Source of the DNA: Lysobacterales bacterium
Lineage (GTDB): Bacteria > Pseudomonadota > Gammaproteobacteria > Xanthomonadales > SZUA-38
Assembly: GCA_028285525.1 (NCBI GenBank)
Contig: JANQOZ010000103.1
Coordinates: 62,001 to 126,000 of the forward strand
DNA: 64,000 nucleotides
Reading direction: 5' to 3'
Shown: one piece after another, positions 1 through 8,471 of the stretch
Position numbering within the stretch: position 1 is the stretch's first letter
Layout of the letters: each line of letters opens with the position of its first letter
Translations under genes and position numbers: made by a program
Notes under the pieces: model-generated
The model's input: only the letters and a program-made list of their open reading frames with translations
What the model was told of the DNA's origin: nothing
Databases searched by the model: none

Positions 1-12
1 CGGCCTCCTTTC

Positions 13-26
13 TCTACAATTGTAGA
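13..26. promoter_or_regulatory. 14-bp perfect palindrome, CopY/BlaI-box-like operator
   Basis: The sequence TCTACAATTGTAGA is its own reverse complement. Its core TACAATTGTA fits the TACA-N2-TGTA pattern known for operators of CopY/BlaI/MecI winged-helix repressors. A second, degenerate pair of half sites (CTCTAC and ATAGAG) follows at about 34-55. The site lies 36 bases before the first gene and could also serve a gene to the left of the window. No BlaI-type gene is visible here, so the regulator is inferred. Confidence 0.45.
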
Positions 27-61
27 TTAACCTCTACGTCTGTCAATATAGAGTTCTTTTC

Positions 62-802
62 TTGTTCTCTGACACACGAATTTTTATGGAATATTGGATG
101 TCCAAACACCCAGGAATCGAAGGGAGCATCCCCATTCACACCTTTTGCCTGGCATTTATCCTCGCCATTTCCTCAGAGGGGTTTGAGCGCAAATATGTTT
201 TTGGTGGCGAACTGACAGCGCGCCAGGAAGCAGACGTACTAGAACTTGCGCGACTTGCCGGCGTGAACTCGGTTGCAGAGATTCAGACCTACTATCTGAG
301 GCGCGATGGGGTTGGCATTGTCGCGAAAGAAAAAGAGTCAGTGACCGGGAGGCGAGTCAGGTACCGCGTAGTGCGAATGGTCGAGAAGAAGTGGACGACC
401 GGCTGGCCTTTTTTTCCAGCACCGGACACTCTTCGGGTTGGGGAATTCTTGCTGCAGTCGGTAAACCATCAGGATTTAACGACGGTCTTCGTTGGCGGGT
501 CAGAATTCAGAATCGCCCTGGATGAATCAGTGACACCAGATCAAGCCGAGGTGCTGATCGAGAAACTTCAAGATCGTGCGTTCGAACTCGGGCCGCAAGT
601 GGACCGACGAATGCTGCAGGGGCCTCCGATGGGTGCTCCGTTGGCTATCTTCGCCGTAGACGCTCCCCTCTTTCCTGACCTCGCTTTGGGCGTAACATTT
701 GAACGAACTGAGTCGTCCGGACAAAGACAAACTAGGACCTTTTTTGTACCCAAATTTCGCGGGCCACTTCGCGTCTTGAAAGTGGTAATAACGAGTGAGT
801 AG
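62..802 (+). CDS. Hypothetical protein
   Basis: A 246-residue protein with no family that I recognise. There is no convincing signal peptide, although residues about 25-40 are moderately hydrophobic. The middle is rich in basic residues (about 90-120) and the rest alternates hydrophobic and charged residues as a folded soluble protein would. The upstream-most start is TTG at 62; the first ATG in frame is at 86 and is as plausible, since neither has a strong ribosome binding site. Its 3' end overlaps the next gene by 8 bases, so the two are probably co-transcribed and translationally coupled. A palindromic operator-like site lies just upstream at 13-26. Confidence 0.6.
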   Translation: MFSDTRIFMEYWMSKHPGIEGSIPIHTFCLAFILAISSEGFERKYVFGGELTARQEADVLELARLAGVNSVAEIQTYYLRRDGVGIVAKEKESVTGRRVRYRVVRMVEKKWTTGWPFFPAPDTLRVGEFLLQSVNHQDLTTVFVGGSEFRIALDESVTPDQAEVLIEKLQDRAFELGPQVDRRMLQGPPMGAPLAIFAVDAPLFPDLALGVTFERTESSGQRQTRTFFVPKFRGPLRVLKVVITSE

Positions 803-1169
803 CTCTTTCCGAAGTGGCCTCGGTGGATCCGTTGTCACGCTGCTCCTGCTCGCGCCGAGTGCCTGGGCGGTATGCCTCAATGTCCCGTCCCCGCATGATT
901 CGTCACTGAGCTTTGACGGCAAGAACCCAAGACACTGTTCGGCTAACTCGGACTGCATCGTTCTTGGCTGTTTCCAGAGTTACAACCGCAAAATCATTCC
1001 GCATTTAGCTAACCAATCCGGCGTGCCCTACATCGTTAACTGCTCAAAGAAAGACTTTTCCGAAGATGGCGAATGCCGATTCAGCTCTCGTTGCAAAGAT
1101 TCAATGTGCGTAACTGTCCGGCCAGATGGAACGGAGCTTTTCTCTTACAGAACCAAGAAGCAAAATTGA
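795..1169 (+). CDS. Small cysteine-rich secreted protein
   Basis: A 124-residue protein starting at a GTG that overlaps the preceding stop. A Sec signal peptide is visible: a serine/arginine-rich N-terminus, then VVTLLLLAPSAWA with cleavage expected after about residue 26. The mature part has eight cysteines (AVC, HC, DC, GC, NC, EC, RC, MC) in about 85 residues, which suggests a small disulphide-bonded periplasmic or secreted protein. The spacing resembles small disulphide-knot domains in general, but I do not recognise a named family. It overlaps the upstream gene, so the two may act together. The following gene is convergent, 82 bases away. Confidence 0.65.
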   Translation: MSSSFRSGLGGSVVTLLLLAPSAWAVCLNVPSPHDSSLSFDGKNPRHCSANSDCIVLGCFQSYNRKIIPHLANQSGVPYIVNCSKKDFSEDGECRFSSRCKDSMCVTVRPDGTELFSYRTKKQN

Positions 1170-1251
1170 GGTTCAAAAGAGCGTATGACCGGTCTCTAAC
1201 GAAAGGTAGTAATCAGATTTCACTCTACTCCCTTGTTCAAGATTGACCGAT

Positions 1252-2253
1252 CTAATCAAGGATCGCATACGCCAACTCCGTTGCTTCTTCGATTTCTTCA
1301 TCCGAAAGGTCCCAAACGATCCAGCGCATTCTTCCTCTGGCATCCTCCGAGACCCCCTCAGTTCCAATGATTTCAGCGGCCTTTGCGTAGGCGTAGGCTT
1401 TGACAGCATCTTTGGGGAAGACATCGCCAATTTGGAGCATCCGGGCCATTAGCAAAAGCCCCTGAGGATGGTCGGAAGCAAGCAGTTGCCGCGCATAGTT
1501 CGCCGCGTTCCTTTGGAACACCGCGATCAGTTCTGGGTGACGAAAAACCAGATCTGCGTCATAGCCGGCAATCAGATCTCTTGCACGATAATGATAGAGC
1601 CTTTGTGCCCCCATGTGCCCAAGATCGGCTGCGTTCGTAATCCACTCTAGTGCCGCCGAATCCGCATCAAAATCCGCTCCGAGCTGGCGACAGAGTCGAT
1701 ACGATTGCATGAGGGAATCAAGGGATTGTTCGTATTGATCGACATCGATTGGCCTTGATTGATTTTCACTTCGCTGGACAACCGCTTCAATTTGCGCAAG
1801 TCGATTTTGAACATCCCAGTCCGTTCGCGGAGACTTGCGACAATAGTCGAAGAAAAAGTAAAGCCACATGGCGGCTTCAGGGTCTCCGGCTAATGCTTGC
1901 GCCTTTAGTTTTGAGAAATCAGCGGGATCTGCACTTTTGATCACCTCAGCCTGCGCAGCAGCCCAGGAGTCGATCCCGGTAGTTTCGTCAAGAACAACTT
2001 TGTAACCAGCGATCGCTTCGACATCCCGGTATTGCTGCTCTCGTCGAAGCTCGATCCCCACATCGAATGGCTTCGCTTTGGTATCCGAGATTAATGGCAA
2101 CGACAAAGCGACATGATCAGAGAGGTCAGGCTCCTGTAAACCTTCAGTCGCCTCAGGCTCAGAAGTTCTTGAAACCCAGCTTGGTGCAGACCCAAAGAAC
2201 ACTAGAACCGTACCAACAACGAACAACAGAATGAAGAACGCTCGCCCGCTCAT
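1252..2253 (-). CDS. Membrane-anchored Sel1/TPR-like helical protein, paralogue A
   Basis: A 333-residue protein with one N-terminal membrane segment or uncleaved signal anchor (FFILLFVVGTVLVFFG) and a helical periplasmic part. Shared features with the next gene upstream are AGDPEAAMWLY, the helix pair ending in ADLGHMGAQRLYHY, and a following FRHPELIAVFQ. The helix pattern (A..GD..AA..LY, W...AADLGHMGA) recalls Sel1-like repeats, but the repeats are too degenerate to name confidently. Its start overlaps the stop of the upstream paralogue in an ATGA, so the two are translationally coupled. A third family member lies at 44980-45936. Function unknown. Confidence 0.75.
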   Translation of the reverse strand: MSGRAFFILLFVVGTVLVFFGSAPSWVSRTSEPEATEGLQEPDLSDHVALSLPLISDTKAKPFDVGIELRREQQYRDVEAIAGYKVVLDETTGIDSWAAAQAEVIKSADPADFSKLKAQALAGDPEAAMWLYFFFDYCRKSPRTDWDVQNRLAQIEAVVQRSENQSRPIDVDQYEQSLDSLMQSYRLCRQLGADFDADSAALEWITNAADLGHMGAQRLYHYRARDLIAGYDADLVFRHPELIAVFQRNAANYARQLLASDHPQGLLLMARMLQIGDVFPKDAVKAYAYAKAAEIIGTEGVSEDARGRMRWIVWDLSDEEIEEATELAYAILD

Positions 2254-3257
2254 GGTATTTGAGAGACCAGTGTCGACGCCAGCTCCCTTGCTTCCGCCCT
2301 GTCCGTTGGCGAGAGTCGATACTCAACACGGCGCAGCCGCATCTTTGTCGTGTTTTCTATCTGATCTCCCTCGATCTCCTCAGCAGCCAGCGCGTATGCG
2401 TATGACTTCAAGAAATCGCGAGGGTAAACATCGCCCGCGAAATACATCTCGGACAAAAGCACATAGGCTTGCACGTGCCCAAGAGCGAGGATGGAGTCTG
2501 CATAGACCTTTGAGCGCTCTTGAAACTCCTGGACCAAACCGGGGTACTTAAACGCCAACGCAGAACCGTTACCTAAAACAAGCCACCGACCATAAAAGTG
2601 ATAAATCCGCCGTGCACCCATGTGACCCAGGTCTGCCGAGGTATGCAGCCACTGAAGCGCTTCTGTTCGCATATTGTCGTTGTCCGACGTGTCGGAACAT
2701 AGCTCCAGAATCGCGTAAAGGTCTTCGATCTCTTGAGTTATGAGACTCGACTTTTCTTCAGTAATATTTCTTTCATTCAACATGCCTTCGTATTCGGCAA
2801 GCTTCCGTTCTAGCTGACGATCAGTTCTTGGACCCGCCAAACACCGAACGCAATACACGTACATCCAAAATGCTGCATTGGCGTCGCCCTTAAGAGCCAG
2901 GTCGCGTTTGTTCGCGACATCTCCAGCTGATTGATTCTGCAAAGAGAAGAAGAATTCTTCCAGCCATTGATCGAGCCCTACGCCGGGTGCAAACGGACCC
3001 AAGAGAGCTGGACTGAGGTTGGAGCTTTCTGGCGCATTGCGGGGCGACGATTTGTGCGGAACGGAACTAGCAGTCAGCTTTCGTAGTATTGCAGACGGAC
3101 TAGCGTCGGCGCCTGCCGTCTCCTCGGATAAATCGTGGATCTTCCGGACGATGGACTCCGCTTCGTTTGGGTGATGAAGCGATTGGGTGCGGGGAAACAC
3201 TAGGACTAGGACGGCACAAGCCGTTGCCATCGCTAACGCTAAACACCACCGCAACAT
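2250..3257 (-). CDS. Membrane-anchored Sel1/TPR-like helical protein, paralogue B
   Basis: A 335-residue protein with an N-terminal signal anchor (CLALAMATACAVLVLVF). The C-terminal about 220 residues align by eye with paralogue A: KGDANAAFWMYVYC against AGDPEAAMWLYFFFDYC, ADLGHMGARRIYHF against ADLGHMGAQRLYHY, FKYPGLVQEFQ against FRHPELIAVFQ, and SYAYALAAEEIEG against AYAYAKAAEIIGT. It is the first of a two-gene coupled unit with 4-base overlap (ATGA at 2250-2253), probably a tandem duplication. The lipoprotein-like gene just upstream (17 bases away) may belong to the same transcript. Function unknown. Confidence 0.75.
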   Translation of the reverse strand: MLRWCLALAMATACAVLVLVFPRTQSLHHPNEAESIVRKIHDLSEETAGADASPSAILRKLTASSVPHKSSPRNAPESSNLSPALLGPFAPGVGLDQWLEEFFFSLQNQSAGDVANKRDLALKGDANAAFWMYVYCVRCLAGPRTDRQLERKLAEYEGMLNERNITEEKSSLITQEIEDLYAILELCSDTSDNDNMRTEALQWLHTSADLGHMGARRIYHFYGRWLVLGNGSALAFKYPGLVQEFQERSKVYADSILALGHVQAYVLLSEMYFAGDVYPRDFLKSYAYALAAEEIEGDQIENTTKMRLRRVEYRLSPTDRAEARELASTLVSQIP

Positions 3258-3274
3258 ACTTAAGGCTCGCTATC

Positions 3275-4336
3275 CTATCCCGTATCGGATCCCAGATTTT
3301 GATAAGCGCATTGCCATGGGTCTTGAGTTCCAGCAACGCGCCCACAGTTTACAACGCCTTTCAGTACTTCCCCGCTGCTTGGACCTCCAGCGACTAAAAA
3401 GAATGCGGCGTTCTCGCTAGGCCCTTCTACGATTAGCCAGCCGTCTCGAAGGACTTCTGTCTGCAATTCTTCCGGCAACGCATTATGGGCAGCATTTCTG
3501 CGTGAAGATAACTCCGCCTCATCAGTAGGGTCAGTAATACCTTGGCGAAGCCTTCCTAACAGCATGGTGTCAGCCCCTGGATACGCTGTTGAACTGACCT
3601 CCCTCAAGATCAGCTCACCTTTCGATGTCCTGTCGAGGCGGAACGAAACGTTAAATTCTGCAGAGCTGGCAATTCGAAAGCTCGTGGTATCACTTGAGTC
3701 CGAAACCTCTGGAGCAATAGCGACAACGGTGACGGAATAGACCGCGGACGGCGTTTTTCCAGCAAGATACTCTGGAAGCTGGCGGAGTTTCGGCAAACTA
3801 TTGCTGGCAATACTTAAGATTTCAGCATCGCCGCCCACGTTTGATTGCCAGTAATTCGAAACGAGCTCGGCTATCTCTCGAAGCTCTTCGTCGCTGACCT
3901 CTCCAATAACCGAAACATCTGAGTTTTGAGAGTCGAGTCGTCGCTGGCTGTGGAAATTGATTTCGCTAACCGCCCAATCAGGATGGGCGAGGCTGGAGTG
4001 GAGGCGCGCCACAGTTGAGTATGGCAAACCAGACTGAGGGTCGGGCGAATCAAAGGTGAGCACCGCAAATTTTCGATCGCCATGCTGAACCGCTCCGCTC
4101 AATTCCAGCTTTTCGGGGATAGGCTGGTAAAAGAAGTTCGCTAACAAATCCCGAAAACCCGCCATCTCCGAAGCGGTAATTTCATCACGGATATCGATGG
4201 ATTTGCTCAGTGGTGCGGTCTCCGAAACACAAGATGGCGCCGATGCCACTAAAGCCAAAGCTACCAGCAGGCCAGCTAGCTGCGTGGCGCTAGGAGTTTG
4301 GGCCCGCACGCTTTTTCCAATATCGTCGCAATTCAC
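3275..4336 (-). CDS. Exported hypothetical protein, possible lipoprotein
   Basis: A 353-residue protein with an N-terminal hydrophobic stretch (LAGLLVALALVASAPSC). The cysteine could be a lipidation site, but the residue at -3 is alanine rather than the usual leucine, so simple signal-peptidase cleavage is also possible. The mature part is rich in beta-type segments and charged residues and matches no family that I recognise. It lies 17 bases upstream of the paired paralogues on the same strand and probably heads their transcript. The 218 bases before it (4337-4554) separate it from the next gene and hold no other gene that I can support. Confidence 0.65.
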   Translation of the reverse strand: MNCDDIGKSVRAQTPSATQLAGLLVALALVASAPSCVSETAPLSKSIDIRDEITASEMAGFRDLLANFFYQPIPEKLELSGAVQHGDRKFAVLTFDSPDPQSGLPYSTVARLHSSLAHPDWAVSEINFHSQRRLDSQNSDVSVIGEVSDEELREIAELVSNYWQSNVGGDAEILSIASNSLPKLRQLPEYLAGKTPSAVYSVTVVAIAPEVSDSSDTTSFRIASSAEFNVSFRLDRTSKGELILREVSSTAYPGADTMLLGRLRQGITDPTDEAELSSRRNAAHNALPEELQTEVLRDGWLIVEGPSENAAFFLVAGGPSSGEVLKGVVNCGRVAGTQDPWQCAYQNLGSDTG

Positions 4337-4554
4337 ACTTTTACCGACTAACTAAAAAGGACTACGACATATGATCGCATCGCTTCTACCGAATTAAGAC
4401 CACGAGTCGGCGAAAATTACTCAGGAAAGCCAGGGCCGACATTGAGGTTACCAATTTTTCGGCAGCGTATGGGACCGTGGAAGCGCACCCGCACGAGCAC
4501 CTACCTACTATCTGCAAGAACTGTTCATACTGGGCTAGTGAAGGATTTCGACCA

Positions 4555-6564
4555 TCAAAACTCAAAACCTGACCTGGTAACGGTATCAAGATCAAAGATG
4601 CCGCTTCGGGTCTGGATAGAGCTTCCTGCAGACTCGAATAGCCCGCCAACTAGCAATACCGGTCGTCCATCGAAGCGGGTAGCCATCATCGTCAGAAAAA
4701 ACATCGTATTGGTAAAGCCGGTCTGCACTATTGAACTGTTAAAGACCAGCTCGGCCGGGCTATCCCACTCGCCCTCGCAATAGCGTTGAATTCTTCGCCC
4801 GCCGGCTGCGTAGACACAGTTTTTTCCAGCGTGGCTCACGGCCACCGCAAGCCCGCCAAGCGGCCCAAGCGGGGTCGGAGGCAGTTGCGCCCAAGCTTGG
4901 CCGTCGTGATGAAATACCGTGTTACCACCTCCAAACATCAGTTGATCGGTTCCGTTAAGCCTAGAAACAGAAACAATCAATCGGCCTACAGTCGCCCTTT
5001 GACCGTCGGCGTACTCGGGGGGTGTTATGTTTACCAAATCATCTTCAACCAGCAGATGGATGCTGTATGTCTGTATGGGAATTGAGACCGACCGGAATTG
5101 GTTGCCCACTACGTAAAGCCGCGGGTTCGACTGCGAACCGGCGAGATAAAGAGCGTCTTGGCACTGGATTGATTGATCCGTCATCGTTGCTACGACACTG
5201 ACACTATCATCGCCGCTTAATCGAAAAACGCTGGATCCGCATCCGGAAAAATATAGATCCGATTCGCCAAATTGCGCGAGGCTGAATGGCCTCGTGGGAG
5301 TCTCAATGACTATCTCCTTCCCCGATCTCCTAACCCACAATCCCGCTTCGGTCCCTGTATAGATGGCGCCGTCTTTCGCCACCAAAAAGGATATCGAATC
5401 ATCGGGTACCCTTACCGCCGGTCCTAAACCTTCATCGGTAAACTCGGCGACAGCTAGAAAGCTTTGCTGATCCTGCTCGTAAAAGCGGGCCAACACGTGA
5501 AGCGTGGCACCATTGTCGTGGGTCGCAAGAATATCTAGCTGGGGTTTTTCGTCGCGATAGCTGCGCTCGGGGTAGCGCCAACCTCCTCGTCCCCAGATTG
5601 CCAACTGGCGACTCTGGCGGTTTTGAGGAGACGACACGGCAGCCAGCTCACCTGGAAGTGGAATGTTCTTGAACAGCCCGCCGTTGGCGGGGAGAACTGG
5701 AATCTCTGCCGGTTTATTGATGGCTTGAAGTGACGTCCAGGACGGTCCCCGTGTGCGAATCCAGAGGCGCTCTCCCGACGGATGTGGAAGCTGAGCCATC
5801 TGACCACACTCCCAAAAGAGCTGTGGGTAACTCCAGTTTGTTCCATCGAAGGCGCCGAAGGCGGCCTGCAGGGAGTTGTCCTCGCACACGATGAGATTTT
5901 CACCGAGGGTCCCAATGGACGTCGCCCGAATAGGAATTGGCAGGCGAAAAGCATTGGTTCTATTGGAATCCAGGCGCCAAACTTCGCGAAGAAAGTCATC
6001 CGAAACCGCGTAAACGTCCTCGCCGCCATTCCTGGTAAGTATGGTCGGTGACTGGAGAGCAGATGATGACGTTGAGACGAAGCGCCAATGCGTGCCGTCC
6101 CAGATCGCAATTCCGTCTGTGCCGAATTGACCAGTCACAATCAATTCTGCACCGGACTCTGATTGAGCCACTGTTAATCCGGTCACCGGCCCGCCGAGAT
6201 CAATTTCCTCCATTTGGTCGCGACTTAGCCGTATCAGCTTGTCGCCACAGCAACGGCCCGCGCCGTACAGAGAAAGCTCCGTCCCTCGGCTGAAGCTCTT
6301 CATATGTTCAAACCCCTGATCCAAAACAAGCGGCACCGGGGACCAGCTACCGATTGTCTCATTCAATACCGCTAATCCCCGTGTTCGATGACCCGCAGCA
6401 CTGAAGATTGGGCCGCTCACATACAACAACCGATCGTGAACTTCTACCGATTCAATTTGACCGGTAACCGTCGGCTGCCCAAAGACCTCAAGCCAGGCGC
6501 CGCCGAATGTTGGCGTCCACGGGAGAAGCCAACAACCAATTAGTAAAAGAGTCCTTTGTTGCAT
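4555..6564 (-). CDS. Secreted beta-propeller-like protein with C-terminal GFE-type tail
   Basis: About 669 residues from the ATG at 6564; a GTG eight codons upstream (6588) is an alternative. A signal peptide follows the ATG (RTLLLIGCWLLPWTPTFGGA). The rest is a long series of short beta segments with recurring patterns of the type LAVLNETIGSWSPVP, IAIWDGTHWRF, GAFDGTNWSYP and LAIWGRGGWRYP, that is I-x-x-W/F-D-G-T-x-W every about 45-60 residues. This is typical of propeller or delta-60-type repeat proteins on the surface of gammaproteobacteria. The last residues are TRSGFEF, a variant of the GFE tail on other exported proteins in the window. Role unknown. Confidence 0.7.
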   Translation of the reverse strand: MQQRTLLLIGCWLLPWTPTFGGAWLEVFGQPTVTGQIESVEVHDRLLYVSGPIFSAAGHRTRGLAVLNETIGSWSPVPLVLDQGFEHMKSFSRGTELSLYGAGRCCGDKLIRLSRDQMEEIDLGGPVTGLTVAQSESGAELIVTGQFGTDGIAIWDGTHWRFVSTSSSALQSPTILTRNGGEDVYAVSDDFLREVWRLDSNRTNAFRLPIPIRATSIGTLGENLIVCEDNSLQAAFGAFDGTNWSYPQLFWECGQMAQLPHPSGERLWIRTRGPSWTSLQAINKPAEIPVLPANGGLFKNIPLPGELAAVSSPQNRQSRQLAIWGRGGWRYPERSYRDEKPQLDILATHDNGATLHVLARFYEQDQQSFLAVAEFTDEGLGPAVRVPDDSISFLVAKDGAIYTGTEAGLWVRRSGKEIVIETPTRPFSLAQFGESDLYFSGCGSSVFRLSGDDSVSVVATMTDQSIQCQDALYLAGSQSNPRLYVVGNQFRSVSIPIQTYSIHLLVEDDLVNITPPEYADGQRATVGRLIVSVSRLNGTDQLMFGGGNTVFHHDGQAWAQLPPTPLGPLGGLAVAVSHAGKNCVYAAGGRRIQRYCEGEWDSPAELVFNSSIVQTGFTNTMFFLTMMATRFDGRPVLLVGGLFESAGSSIQTRSGIFDLDTVTRSGFEF

Positions 6565-6648
6565 GAAACACAGACGACTGCAGCTCACAGCCCCCCCAAA
6601 AACAGGATCTCGGGGAGGCTCAACGAACCCGGCAAGCCCGGCAAACGC

Positions 6649-7317
6649 CTAGCGCCGGTCGAACCGAGCGATACGTTCCAGTAGTGGCGTGAGAAAAATG
6701 GTGATCTGATCAAGGACTTCTCGAAAAGAATCCGGACCGGATACGGCGGTTTTCTTGAGGAATGCGCCCCACTGTGTCTCGAATGAGTCGTTTTTTTGAA
6801 GGTCGGCTACCAGCTCACTCCAACTTATCAATTTGGTGTTTCGGTTCTCCAAAGTAAGCCGGATGGCCCCACTCAAAACGGCGGGGTCGAATTCGAATTG
6901 CTGCGACAGCCGCCAGATTTCGTAAAAGCCTTTCATCCTGCTGTTCAGAGTACCCAGGTGGATCATCGCCTCAACCTTTTCGGCGATGACCGTCTCCACC
7001 GGATACATGCTTATCGACGGTGCGGGAAAATCAAGGATGATCGGGTAGTCAGCCTGAACGGCGGCCGGGTGAATCCGATCGCCGAACCCGACATCGGCCT
7101 GCATAGTGATCCTGGCCTTTCCGAGCAGTCCTGTGAACCTGAGTCGCACTCCATGGTATTCCGAGTTCTCCTTTATCGCGTTAGCGGTGACAGAATCTGA
7201 ATCGAACGACAGACCATCGTTGCCCCCGATCGAGCAGACCTGTCGATAGATTTTGGCAGCTCCTCGTTGAACTGGAAAAACCCACGCAGCGATTTGCTGA
7301 GTGGATGGAGGCGAGCG
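6649..7317 (-). pseudogene. AbiEii/AbiGii-type toxin, N-terminally truncated remnant
   Basis: The frame reads without interruption from 7317 to the stop at 6649. From about 7260 on it follows the C-terminal two thirds of AbiEii nucleotidyltransferase toxins: DGLSFD-SDSV, EYHGVRLRFTGLLGKAR, QADVGFGD, then ISMYPVETVIAEKVEAMIHLG and MKGFYEIW. AbiEii proteins are normally near 300 residues and carry the nucleotidyltransferase active site (G-S and D-x-D motifs) in the first third, which is missing here. A TAG lies in frame at 7318-7320. A GTG at 7149 could still start a 166-residue product but would lack the catalytic part. No AbiEi antitoxin gene is present. I read it as a dead toxin left by a rearrangement. 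Confidence 0.75.
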
Positions 7318-7433
7318 CTAAGCAAATACCGAAATACCTAGATTCACACAACTATGCGAACCTCTTCGATGCCCAAGTGCGTAAGAAAACGAGGAAAAAT
7401 CAGCTGCTGTTCAGCTTGGTCTCGATACGCTAG
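7251..7433 (+). pseudogene. Orphan 3' end of a decayed gene, family uncertain
   Basis: One plus-strand frame gives a protein-like tail of 60 residues (FWQLLVELEKPTQRFAEWME... to LFSLVSIR) ending at TAG 7431. It has no start codon with context, and to the left it runs into sequence that is antisense to the AbiEii remnant, so the join near 7250-7260 looks like a deletion or insertion breakpoint. The pattern of a basic segment followed by a hydrophobic LLFSLVSIR end faintly recalls the C-terminus of asparagine-synthase-like enzymes that occur in glycan clusters, but I cannot assign it. The Gfo/Idh gene starts 21 bases downstream. Confidence 0.35.
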
Positions 7434-7454
7434 TCGGTATTCAAGGAGCGCCAG

Positions 7455-8471
7455 ATGCGACTGGGAATTTTGGGGTGTGGTGTTGTTGCGGAAAAGTACG
7501 CGTCGGCGCTGAAGGGAAGACTTGCCATCACAGAAGCTTGGGACGTCGATACCGCCCGACTCAAAGCGTTCTGCGATAAGACAGGGGTTCGCCCGTGCAT
7601 ATCGCAGGCTGCCTTACTCAAGTCGACACAGTCAGACGGGATTCTGATTCTTACCTATCCATCCACCCATGAAAGCCTGGTACGTGAGACGTTGCTCGCC
7701 GGTAAGCATGTTTTCTGTGAAAAGCCGCTCGCCTTCGGAGCTGAGCAAGCAGACGGTCTGTTCGATCTTGCGGTCAAACAACAACGGATTCTTCGAAGTG
7801 CGCCCGGAGTCGGTATTGGGGCAGCACAGCGGAAAATTCAGTCCCTAATTGAAGCAGGCACGATCGGATCCATTCGAGTCGTTTATGCGGAGGCTAATCA
7901 TTGGCGGCTAGAGAAGCGCCATCCACGCCCGCTCCCCATCATGGACACAGGCGTTTTATGGGATCAAGGCCCATACCTACTTACGCTGCTTACGGATTGG
8001 CTAGGGAATCTAACCGTTCAAGCGGCATGGGGAAACGTCCTTATTCCGCATAGAGCGGACCAAAACGGCAACCCTGTCCATCTGCGGACTCCCGATTTCA
8101 TCTCCGCCATGTTGCAGAACGACCAGGGAGTAACCTGCCGCATGACGCTCAACTTCATTGCGAAGGGGAGCCGCCAGGGCTCGAATATCGAGTTGATTGG
8201 TGACACTGGGTCTATCTGGATGGAGCACTTTCAAGACTTTTCGTCTCCCATCCAGGTGACGCAAAGTAGTCAGCAAACAGAAGTAGCCGTGGATGATATT
8301 GATGGGTACTGCTACGGCCGTCCCGTCGAGCTGTTCGCAAAACAGATCTCCGAAGGCAGTCACTGTCCAAGACACCGTGCCCAGGTGACCCACGTGATTG
8401 GCTTGCTTGAAACGATAGATAGAACCCTCTCCGTAGATGGAGTTATTCCAGACGACGAAAACGCTGCCTAA
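7455..8471 (+). CDS. Gfo/Idh/MocA family NAD(P)-dependent oxidoreductase
   Basis: A 338-residue protein. The N-terminal Rossmann fold starts with GILGCGVVAEKY (residues 4-15), and the family motif CEKP (residues 88-91) is present; the C-terminal half is the mixed alpha/beta substrate domain. Members oxidise or reduce sugars, inositols and UDP-sugars. A ribosome binding site (AAGGAG) precedes the ATG at good spacing. The stop overlaps the next start by one base (TAATG). Neighbours are a glycosyltransferase, a methyltransferase and a DegT aminotransferase, so oxidation of a nucleotide-activated sugar before transamination is a reasonable guess. Substrate is not readable from the sequence. Confidence 0.9.
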   Translation: MRLGILGCGVVAEKYASALKGRLAITEAWDVDTARLKAFCDKTGVRPCISQAALLKSTQSDGILILTYPSTHESLVRETLLAGKHVFCEKPLAFGAEQADGLFDLAVKQQRILRSAPGVGIGAAQRKIQSLIEAGTIGSIRVVYAEANHWRLEKRHPRPLPIMDTGVLWDQGPYLLTLLTDWLGNLTVQAAWGNVLIPHRADQNGNPVHLRTPDFISAMLQNDQGVTCRMTLNFIAKGSRQGSNIELIGDTGSIWMEHFQDFSSPIQVTQSSQQTEVAVDDIDGYCYGRPVELFAKQISEGSHCPRHRAQVTHVIGLLETIDRTLSVDGVIPDDENAA

